Source: Barnesiella propionica (lineage in GTDB: Bacteria > Bacteroidota > Bacteroidia > Bacteroidales > Barnesiellaceae). From it: DNA of 64,000 nt. Location: assembly GCF_025567045.1 (NCBI RefSeq), contig NZ_JAOQJK010000002.1, positions 372,001 through 436,000 on the forward strand, in the 5' to 3' direction. Of this stretch, positions 56,961-64,000 are shown piece by piece. How positions within the stretch are numbered: the stretch's first letter is position 1; each line of letters opens with the position of its first letter. Made by a program: the position numbers and the translations under genes. Under the pieces are notes generated by a model. The model was given only the letters and a program-made list of their open reading frames with translations. It did not search any database and was not told the origin of the DNA.

Positions 56961-57413
56961 TCAGTGCTTCATGACACGATCCATTTGGCGTTTATCCTCC
57001 CGTTCTTTTATGGATTCTCGTTTGTCATACATCTTTTTACCTTTAGCAACGGCAATAATAACTTTAGCAAGCCCTTTATCATTGATAAAAACACGTGTCG
57101 GAATTATCGAAAATCCATTATCTTTTATATTTCGTTCTATTTTTTGTAATTCCTTCTTGGTAAGTAATAATTTTCTGTCTCTCCGGGCCTGATGATTATT
57201 ATATGTACCGTAAAAATATTCTGATATATACATATTTTTAACCCAAAGCTCTCCATTATTTATGAAACAAAATGTATCCGTCAGTCCGGCTTTACCTAAA
57301 CGTATTGACTTTATTTCTGTTCCTGTCAGTACAATACCGGCTGTAAGAGTATCTAAAATTTCGTAATCGAACGAGGCTCGCTTATTTTTTATATTTATTT
57401 GAGGTAATTTCAT
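56961..57413 (-). CDS. smpB: SsrA-binding protein
   Basis: This 150-residue RNA-binding protein binds tmRNA and guides it to stalled ribosomes in trans-translation. The N-terminal [33 protein letters not shown] and the basic C-terminal tail [15 protein letters not shown] are typical. tmRNA itself is not in this window. The YIP1-like gene starts upstream on the same strand with a 7-nt gap, so the two may be co-transcribed. Confidence 0.95.
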   Translation of the reverse strand: MKLPQINIKNKRASFDYEILDTLTAGIVLTGTEIKSIRLGKAGLTDTFCFINNGELWVKNMYISEYFYGTYNNHQARRDRKLLLTKKELQKIERNIKDNGFSIIPTRVFINDKGLAKVIIAVAKGKKMYDKRESIKEREDKRQMDRVMKH

Positions 57414-57420
57414 ATATAAT

Positions 57421-57969
57421 TTATTTGTTCAATCCCGGTAATATCATGTACAAAACCATCTGTACTACCATCGGTGATAATAATACTATTATGGAAAATA
57501 TAATGTAGGAGAAGCCTTTTTCAGCTTTTATGCCAATAAAAGTACCTCCTTTCCAGGCTACATAAATAACATAAAGAGGAGCTAGCTCCAGAAACGAGAT
57601 TCCAGGTAATATATTCATGAATATAGTAACTACCATAGGAATAGATAACAAATATCCGGTATATTTTTGCGCTCTTTTTATATTATTTTCTATTCCGTAA
57701 AATCTGGAAGCACATTCATTTATCAAATAAGCTGCTATGAAGAATCCTATAAAATATTTGACGAATATGATAGTAAAACCCTGCAAAACCTGTTGCAACG
57801 TATAGCTGTCGGTTACTAATCTGATGAAAACCGATGCAGATGTAATACCCATTACGGGATATAAAAATCTGTTCAGGAATAAATTATAATCTATGTTTCG
57901 TTCATTTATATTATTCCACGCTTTTTCCGGTGTACAAATAAGCTGTAATATGATCTTTATGTTGTTCAT
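57421..57969 (-). CDS. YIP1-family membrane protein
   Basis: This 182-residue protein has about five transmembrane helices. The N-terminal [15 protein letters not shown] pattern (a proline-rich start motif followed by membrane helices) resembles the bacterial Yip1-like domain. I chose ATG 57969; the 15 codons in front do not look coding. It is upstream of smpB by 7 nt. The function is unknown. Confidence 0.72.
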   Translation of the reverse strand: MNNIKIILQLICTPEKAWNNINERNIDYNLFLNRFLYPVMGITSASVFIRLVTDSYTLQQVLQGFTIIFVKYFIGFFIAAYLINECASRFYGIENNIKRAQKYTGYLLSIPMVVTIFMNILPGISFLELAPLYVIYVAWKGGTFIGIKAEKGFSYIIFSIIVLLSPMVVQMVLYMILPGLNK

Positions 57970-58059
57970 CGTGATAATGTCTTTTAAGTTACAAAAATAG
58001 TAATAATCCTTCAATATTTCAGACGTATTATTCTAATTTCATAATATAAAAGAAAATGC

Positions 58060-58090
58060 TTGTATTGTCGGCTCTTTTATAATAATTTTG
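58060..58090 (+). promoter_or_regulatory. Promoter of the aminotransferase-permease unit
   Basis: TTG (58060-58062), 20 nt, then TAATTTTG (58083-58090); 28 nt to the start codon. Confidence 0.6.
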
Positions 58091-58118
58091 TAAGATAATT
58101 TAGTTCAAGAATAAAAGA

Positions 58119-59318
58119 ATGCCAATAATATCAAAACGCGGAATAATAATGCCCGCCTCCCCTATCCGGAAATTAGTGCCATTGGCAAATAAAGCCAAAG
58201 AAAAGGGGACCAGGGTTTATCATCTAAATATAGGACAACCAGATCTGCCCACCCCCGAAAAAGGCCTGGAGGCAATTCGTAATATTGACAGGAAAGTTCT
58301 TGAATATAGTCCCAGTGAAGGTATATCCAGCCTTAGAAAAAAACTGGTTGAGTATTATAAAAAATTCAGTATTCATGTTACTGAAGATGATATAATCATC
58401 ACCACAGGAGGATCGGAAGCTGTATTATTCTCTTTCATGGCCTGTTTGGATCCAGGAGATGAAATAATTGTTCCCGAACCAGCATACGCCAATTATATGG
58501 CTTTTGCCATATCTGCCGGAGCCGTGATTAAAACATTGCCGTCTTCCATAGAAGAAGGCTTTGCTCTTCCCTCGATCGAAAAATTCGAAGCTTTAATTAC
58601 ATCCCGTACAAAAGGAATACTTATTTGTAACCCTAATAATCCCACAGGCTATCTGTATACTCAAAAAGAGATGAATCAGATACGAGATTTAGTTAAGAGA
58701 TATGATTTGTTCCTTTTTTCCGACGAAGTTTACAGAGAATTCTGTTATACAGGAGCCCCTTACATTTCGGCTTTTCATCTCGAAGGAATCGAAGAACAAG
58801 TGGTATTGATCGATTCTGTTTCAAAACGGTATAGCGAGTGCGGGATACGTATAGGGGCTCTCATTACTAAGCATAAAGAGCTGAAAAAAAATGTAATGAA
58901 ATTTTGCCAAGCTCGTTTAAGCCCACCTCTCATAGGGCAACTTATTGCCGAAGCATCTATTGATGCTCCGGATAAATATATGCTCGACACATATAACGAA
59001 TACGTCGAAAGAAGAAAATTCCTTATTGATGGTTTGAATCGCATTCCAGGTTGTTATTCACCTATACCCATGGGGGCTTTTTACACTGTAGCAAGGCTTC
59101 CTGTAGATGATGCCGACAAATTCTGCGAATGGTGTTTGTCAGAATTCGAATACGAAGGTCAGACTATCTTCATGGCACCTGCATCCGGTTTTTACACTAC
59201 TCCGGGCTTAGGTAAAGATGAAGTTCGCTTGGCTTATGTACTTAAAAAAGAAGATCTGGCGAACGCATTGATTGTTCTGAGAAAAGCATTGGAAAGCTAC
59301 CCGGGCCGAACTATATGA
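58119..59318 (+). CDS. PLP-dependent class I/II aminotransferase
   Basis: This 399-residue fold-type I enzyme has the PLP-binding lysine at Lys236 in SVSKRYSECGIRIG. The NPNNPTGYLY motif is near residue 172 and the C-terminal arginine lies in DEVRLAYV. It resembles aspartate aminotransferase-like enzymes of group I. The amino acid substrate is not deducible. Its last four bases overlap the start of the permease (ATGA), so the two are coupled. Confidence 0.85.
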   Translation: MPIISKRGIIMPASPIRKLVPLANKAKEKGTRVYHLNIGQPDLPTPEKGLEAIRNIDRKVLEYSPSEGISSLRKKLVEYYKKFSIHVTEDDIIITTGGSEAVLFSFMACLDPGDEIIVPEPAYANYMAFAISAGAVIKTLPSSIEEGFALPSIEKFEALITSRTKGILICNPNNPTGYLYTQKEMNQIRDLVKRYDLFLFSDEVYREFCYTGAPYISAFHLEGIEEQVVLIDSVSKRYSECGIRIGALITKHKELKKNVMKFCQARLSPPLIGQLIAEASIDAPDKYMLDTYNEYVERRKFLIDGLNRIPGCYSPIPMGAFYTVARLPVDDADKFCEWCLSEFEYEGQTIFMAPASGFYTTPGLGKDEVRLAYVLKKEDLANALIVLRKALESYPGRTI

Positions 59319-60562
59319 ATTGGGAATTATACATAGCCAAACGCATACATTTCAGCAAAGAAGATAAGAAAAAAGTGTCTCCTCCGGCTATTCGCATAGC
59401 TATAGCCGGAGTAGCGATAGGTCTTGCCGTTATGATTCTCGCTGTAGCGATAGTTATAGGTTTTAAAAAAGAAATAAGGAGTAAGGTCATAGGTTTTTCA
59501 TCCCATATACAAATTACAGCTTTTGATAATAATTTGTCATATGAGACAAGTCCGGTACAATATAATGATAGTTTAAAAGATGTTCTTTATACATATAATG
59601 AAATAGAATATGTAGAACCTTATGCTACAAAGCCAGGTATACTTAAAACAGATACGGATTTCTTCGGCATAGCTTTGAAAGGAATAAACAAGGATTACGA
59701 CTTGACTTTTTTTCGTAATAACCTGATATCTGGTAAAATACCGAATATAGGTCAGGATTCTGTTATTTCAAAAGAAATTCTTGTTTCTAAAATAATAGCC
59801 GATAAAATGGGGCTTGCAGTCGGAGATGAAATATTATGTTATTTCATTCAGGATAATGTAAGAGCCCGTAAAATGGTTGTTTCCGGGATATATCAGACTA
59901 ATTTTACAGAATACGACAAATTATTTATTCTGGGAGACGTACGGCAAATACAACAACTCAATCAATGGACAGAAGACCAGTTCAGTGGTATCGAAATAAG
60001 GATAAAAGATTTTTCTAAACTGGATGATATCGCTTATGATTTGTATTCCGATCTTATTATAAAGCCTGATGATTACGGAGAACATTATTATGTAAAATCG
60101 GTAAAAGCAATGAATCCTCAATTATTCAGTTGGTTAGATCTGTTGGATATGAATGTATGGATAATACTTATACTCATGTCATTGGTAGCAGGTTTCACAA
60201 TGATTTCCGGTTTACTTATTATCATTCTGGAACGTACCAATATGATAGGAATATTAAAAGCCTTGGGTGCTGATAATTTTTCCATCCGCAAAATATTTCT
60301 TTATGTCTCTGTATTCTTAATAGGGAAAGGATTAATATGGGGAAATATAATAGGCCTCACTCTCTGTTTTATACAATCTTACTTTAAAATCGTAAAACTA
60401 GATCCTGAAGCCTATTATATACCTGCAGTACCGATCGAACTAAATGTTTTATATATTTTGTTGCTGAATATTGCCTGTATATTTATTTCTTTGTTGATGC
60501 TTGTTGGGCCTTCGTATTTGGTATCTCTGATAAGACCTGCCAAATCAATTAAATACGAGTAA
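59315..60562 (+). CDS. FtsX-type ABC transporter permease (LolC/E-like)
   Basis: This 415-residue inner-membrane protein has an N-terminal helix, a large periplasmic domain (MacB-like, residues about 50-265) and three C-terminal helices, the arrangement of lipoprotein-releasing permeases LolC/LolE. The stretch ILERTNMIGILKALGADNFSIRKIF is the hallmark. No ATPase is encoded next to it. It overlaps the aminotransferase by 4 nt and ends exactly where the TonB-dependent receptor ends, on the other strand. Confidence 0.82.
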   Translation: MNWELYIAKRIHFSKEDKKKVSPPAIRIAIAGVAIGLAVMILAVAIVIGFKKEIRSKVIGFSSHIQITAFDNNLSYETSPVQYNDSLKDVLYTYNEIEYVEPYATKPGILKTDTDFFGIALKGINKDYDLTFFRNNLISGKIPNIGQDSVISKEILVSKIIADKMGLAVGDEILCYFIQDNVRARKMVVSGIYQTNFTEYDKLFILGDVRQIQQLNQWTEDQFSGIEIRIKDFSKLDDIAYDLYSDLIIKPDDYGEHYYVKSVKAMNPQLFSWLDLLDMNVWIILILMSLVAGFTMISGLLIIILERTNMIGILKALGADNFSIRKIFLYVSVFLIGKGLIWGNIIGLTLCFIQSYFKIVKLDPEAYYIPAVPIELNVLYILLLNIACIFISLLMLVGPSYLVSLIRPAKSIKYE

Positions 60563-62440
60563 TTATATCTTAAAGTTGACTCCTCCCATAAATATGGCAC
60601 CAGGCATGGGAAATCCTTCGTTTATACTATAAATATGTCCTGTCAGATTTTCTCCTTTGGCAAATACGGTCATTCTAATATTATGCTTTAACTTCCATTG
60701 ATAGGCCAATCTAGCATTCAGTAACGTAAAATCAACCTCTCTTGGATTTTCTCCAACCGTATACATATCGAAAATAGATTGCACATTCACAGTCGCACTA
60801 AATCCTCTCAAGTTGAAAATCACCGCAGCAAATAACTTATGTTTAGGAGCAGCTTGTAATATTTTATTAGAATGCAAATAACTGTAATTCATATCTACAT
60901 TCCACATAGAAGAAATATTATAAGCAGCCTCTATTTCGTATCCTTTATTCACGAAAGAACCTGTATTTCTATTTTGAGGCCTGCCATCCTCTCTTACTGT
61001 TTCAATCATATTTTTGCCGTCAATCCAGAATAATGTAAGAGCTGTGTACAGTTTTCTATCTAAAAAAAATTGACCGGCTGAAATTTCATAATTATACATG
61101 TATTCAGGATTTAAGTCAGGATTAGCAGGTTTAAACATATAGAGCTCGCGCAAATTAGGGCTTCGGTAGCCTTTGGAAAACGATGCTTTTAATGTATTTC
61201 CTTCTACAGGGTGGTATATGATACCGGCCTGTGGTATCCATTCTCCTCCAAACTGATCGTTATATTCATATCTGACACCTGCATTCAAATATAATTTGTC
61301 CCATAGTTTCTGTTGCATAATAACATATCCGGCAATTTCGTCAATCGATTTATTTACTAACGTAGCCTTATTCCCATTTATGCTGTCATTCCACGCTTTT
61401 CCTCCCCAGTTTTTGTAATCTATTCCTGCTGTCAAATCATTTCCGGTCCAGAGGTTGAAATTCTGATACAATAATATTCCGGCATTATGATCATCGGAAT
61501 AAAACAGGTAACTCTGAGGTCTACCTCCATTGGCGGCATATCCGTCATTTATCTTATGATGCCCCCAGTTGTAAAAGGCTCTTAACGCACCGCTTGCTGT
61601 CGCTCCTGTATTCTCCATGGAAAAAGACGCCGTCCCCCTTTTCATATCAGCCCAGTTATCGATAAGCGGATTAAAATCTGCTCCGGGATTATACCCTTTG
61701 GATTGTGTTAATGCAACATAAGCCGACGTTTTCAAGAATTTATTAATTTCATATTGAAGGTTGAAGAACTCATTCGTGAGATGAAACCGGGAGTTTTTTC
61801 TGTGGCCGTCTGTCCTGTCATGATTAACGGTTATAAAGGCTTTAAACTTTCCTTGTTTTATTCCGGAATTTATCATATATTTTTGTGTGCCATAAGATCC
61901 GGCCATCATATTAGCTTCGGCAGATACACCTTCCTTATCCTGATTACGTGTTATTATATTGATGACCCCTCCCATAGCATTCGAACCATATAATAAAGAA
62001 GCCGGGCCTCTTACTACTTCAACTCGTTCTACTTCGCCAGAAACATATGTATCGGGTAATGCATGCCCGAAAACTCCGGCCCATTGAGGTTGCCCGTCAA
62101 AAAGAGTAAGAACTTTATTTCCCTGACCTACTCCACGTATATTTACCATACCTGCAGATCCGGTAGATATTCCGAATCCTGTTATTCCCCGCTGGGTAAC
62201 AAACAATCCGGGTACTCGTTGGGATAAAATAGGTAATAATGCCGATTCGCTGCTCTCATCAATCACTTTACGGTCAATAACCGAGATGGTTAGAGGAGTA
62301 TTATTTTTATCTTCCTTATATTTTGTTGCTGTAACTGTTACTTCATCAATTTGTAGCGTATCCCTTACTCCTGCTTTACTTGTGATGTTAAATATATTTA
62401 CCGAAAAGATAAATAATAAAATAATAAACCTTTTTTGCAT
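60563..62440 (-). CDS. TonB-dependent outer-membrane receptor
   Basis: This 625-residue protein has a signal peptide (1-22), a TonB-box-like start (DEVTVTATK), a plug domain (about 40-155; NIRGVGQGNKVLTLFDGQPQW and RGPASLLYGSNAMGGVINIITR) and a barrel ending in GVNFKI. It lacks the carboxypeptidase-like repeat and SusD partner of glycan systems, so it is likely a siderophore, heme, cobalamin or metal receptor. Its stop is adjacent to that of the convergent permease. No regulator is adjacent. Confidence 0.88.
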   Translation of the reverse strand: MQKRFIILLFIFSVNIFNITSKAGVRDTLQIDEVTVTATKYKEDKNNTPLTISVIDRKVIDESSESALLPILSQRVPGLFVTQRGITGFGISTGSAGMVNIRGVGQGNKVLTLFDGQPQWAGVFGHALPDTYVSGEVERVEVVRGPASLLYGSNAMGGVINIITRNQDKEGVSAEANMMAGSYGTQKYMINSGIKQGKFKAFITVNHDRTDGHRKNSRFHLTNEFFNLQYEINKFLKTSAYVALTQSKGYNPGADFNPLIDNWADMKRGTASFSMENTGATASGALRAFYNWGHHKINDGYAANGGRPQSYLFYSDDHNAGILLYQNFNLWTGNDLTAGIDYKNWGGKAWNDSINGNKATLVNKSIDEIAGYVIMQQKLWDKLYLNAGVRYEYNDQFGGEWIPQAGIIYHPVEGNTLKASFSKGYRSPNLRELYMFKPANPDLNPEYMYNYEISAGQFFLDRKLYTALTLFWIDGKNMIETVREDGRPQNRNTGSFVNKGYEIEAAYNISSMWNVDMNYSYLHSNKILQAAPKHKLFAAVIFNLRGFSATVNVQSIFDMYTVGENPREVDFTLLNARLAYQWKLKHNIRMTVFAKGENLTGHIYSINEGFPMPGAIFMGGVNFKI

Positions 62441-62561
62441 GGTGTTTAGCTTTGATATTCAGTATTTTACAAGAATAATTATAAAAAATAACTTTTTCTT
62501 ATATATAAAAACAAAATGAATTCTATAAAGTTCAAATAATGTTTACAAGATAAAACTATTT

Positions 62562-63917
62562 TTATTCGATTTCCAGGTCTGAAGCTTCTTTAGGTAAAAA
62601 TATCCTTAGCAACAGATAACCTACAAGTCCGGAAACAAGAGAACCTAATATAATACCGACTTTTGCATCATTTAGCAAAGTAAGTCCACCCTCTCCCATA
62701 TTCTGAAAAGATAAATTAGCAATAAACATCGATACAGTAAAACCTATACCTCCTAAAAAAGAAACACCGGCTATTTGTTTCCAATTCGTTCGTTCGGGCA
62801 TAGGCACTATTTTTGTTTTTACCGCTAAATATGAAAAAGAAAATATACCAAGAAATTTACCAGCAAAAAGACCCAATAATACTGCCAGGCTAATACCCTG
62901 AAATACCGAAGAAAATTCTATTCCAGAGAGAGATATCCCTGCATTGGCAAATGCAAATAGCGGAATAATCATATGATTTACAACCGGATGTAATGTATCT
63001 TCCAAATCCTGCAAAGGACTTATCACTTTATCTGAAGCAGATTCAATACATTTAAGCCAGTTCATTTGTTGTTTTGACAAAATCCGGGTGTCTTCTTCAT
63101 TTTCCTGTACAGGAAAATTCTTCATCGTATTACGAATAGTCTGTATAAATTTAGGCGTATCCAGTACGGGTTTAGCAGGTACGCAGAATGCGACCAAAAC
63201 CCCTGCAATTGTAGGATGTATGCCTGAATTCAGAAACAGAAACCATATAGCAGCGCCAAAAGTAATGTAAAACATTTTACTGTTCACATGTTTATATGCT
63301 CCAAAAAGTATGATCAGAAACAGCCCGGCCGCATAAAATAAATAAGTAAGCTCTATATGACTGGAATAAAATATGGCTATAACCAGTATACCTCCGATAT
63401 CATCGACAACGGCCAGTGTCGTCAGGAATATTTTTAGAGCAATGGGAACTCTGCTTCCAAGCAGAGCAAGTACTCCTAACGAAAACGCAATATCTGTAGC
63501 CATAGGAATAGCACTTCCATGTAAATAATTACTGTCATGGCCTATAATCATAAACAATCCCACCGGAATGATCATTCCTCCGATAGCCGCTAATATGGGA
63601 AGTAAAGCCTGACGAATGGAAGATAATTCTCCGACTAGTACTTCACGTTTAATTTCGAGACCTATTGAAAAAAAGAATACAGCCATGAGAGCATCATTAA
63701 TGAATTGCATAACACTCATAGACTGGGCTCCATGGCTAAAGAGGTTAAATGGCCCTATTTGCAATGCTACCGGTTGGTTCCACCATGAGAAATAATAAGT
63801 ACTAAGCGGAGAATTAGCTACGACAAGAGCCAAGATAGTCGTGATAAAAAGAAGATTACCTCCACTCGTGTAATTCTTTATGGACTTGCGTATCGCAAAT
63901 AAAGTGTCATTTCCCAT
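62562..63917 (-). CDS. nhaA: Na+/H+ antiporter NhaA
   Basis: This 451-residue inner-membrane antiporter has about 12 transmembrane helices. Ion-binding aspartates are in MATDIAFSLGVLALL and the VVDDIGGILVIA pair; these correspond to the known essential aspartates of E. coli NhaA. Compared with E. coli it has an extended cytoplasmic loop (about residues 265-310) containing NTMKNFPVQ and charged residues. It returns Na+ in exchange for H+, and could complement a sodium-pumping Rnf complex. Confidence 0.93.
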   Translation of the reverse strand: MGNDTLFAIRKSIKNYTSGGNLLFITTILALVVANSPLSTYYFSWWNQPVALQIGPFNLFSHGAQSMSVMQFINDALMAVFFFSIGLEIKREVLVGELSSIRQALLPILAAIGGMIIPVGLFMIIGHDSNYLHGSAIPMATDIAFSLGVLALLGSRVPIALKIFLTTLAVVDDIGGILVIAIFYSSHIELTYLFYAAGLFLIILFGAYKHVNSKMFYITFGAAIWFLFLNSGIHPTIAGVLVAFCVPAKPVLDTPKFIQTIRNTMKNFPVQENEEDTRILSKQQMNWLKCIESASDKVISPLQDLEDTLHPVVNHMIIPLFAFANAGISLSGIEFSSVFQGISLAVLLGLFAGKFLGIFSFSYLAVKTKIVPMPERTNWKQIAGVSFLGGIGFTVSMFIANLSFQNMGEGGLTLLNDAKVGIILGSLVSGLVGYLLLRIFLPKEASDLEIE

Positions 63918-63941
63918 AATTATAACCTAATTTAAATTACT

Positions 63942-63971
63942 AACAAAAAACAGGCCCTTCGGTTTTTTGTT
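63942..63971. terminator. Terminator-like hairpin at the window end
   Basis: A 10-bp stem AACAAAAAAC/GTTTTTTGTT (63942-63951 with 63962-63971) with a 10-nt loop. It probably ends a gene outside the window. Confidence 0.5.
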
Positions 63972-64000
63972 CATTCAAAAAATTGAAAGGTCTGTGTTTT

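Overview
The window is a gene-dense, low-GC stretch of chromosome from a member of the Bacteroidales. Several signs agree. Many genes have the Bacteroidetes -7 promoter element TAnnTTTG, sometimes with TTG/TTTG about 20 nt upstream. There are few Shine-Dalgarno sites. The window also carries Bacteroidetes-type families: DUF4827, Porin_10, a PorT-like barrel, a CHU_C-type C-terminal domain, Bacteroidetes-type AMP nucleosidase and the TIGR03915/TIGR03916 pair. The CHU_C-like domain (type IX secretion) and low GC suggest a Coprobacter/Barnesiella/Dysgonomonas-like lineage rather than Bacteroides proper, but genus is a guess.

Layout. 1-2663 (+): end of a DHH phosphoesterase, a DUF4827 lipoprotein and glmM. 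2744-5451 (-): four-gene 2-oxoacid:ferredoxin oxidoreductase operon. 5683-11282 (-): complete rseC-rnfBCDGEA operon. These two blocks are separated by a strong terminator. 11396-14181 (-): solute-binding lipoprotein and putative porin. 14285-16509 (-): fatty acyl-CoA ligase and xpt. 16629-19124 (-): PhoR/PhoB-like two-component system. 19222-26363: glycerophosphodiesterase, membrane LytTR regulator, ogt, a modular metallophosphoesterase and a radical-SAM DNA-repair pair. 26632: tRNA-Ser(UGA), followed by about 380 bp of repeat-rich non-coding DNA that looks like an integration scar. 27206-33677: orphan sensor kinase, two small proteins, MFS sugar transporter, pyruvate oxidase-like enzyme and a small PD-(D/E)XK protein. 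33739-35548: amn and holA. 35550-43672: cell-envelope block (PorT-like, LysM/receptor fusion, CHU_C protein, lytic transglycosylase) leading into uvrA. 43739-44376: AT-rich gap before an XRE regulator. 44977-46655: pyrK-pyrD. 46714-51419 (-): htpG and clpC. 51728-55510: gyrA and a TPR protein. 55767-60562: methyltransferase, smpB, YIP1-like protein, aminotransferase and FtsX-type permease. 60563-63917 (-): TonB-dependent receptor and nhaA.

How the genes work together. The 2-oxoacid oxidoreductase makes reduced ferredoxin. Rnf passes those electrons to NAD+ while exporting Na+ (or H+). NhaA exchanges Na+ for H+. PyrK links dihydroorotate oxidation to NAD+. This is a coherent anaerobic, sodium-linked energy economy.

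I found no CRISPR array, intact insertion sequence, prophage or biosynthetic cluster, and no clearly new multi-gene system. The observations most worth a second look are regulatory. They are a long two-hairpin leader before gyrA, a 20-codon upstream ORF coupled to the CHU_C gene, GTTTACAT palindromes around the XRE promoter, the tRNA-Ser scar, and an orphan terminator near 20.07 kb.
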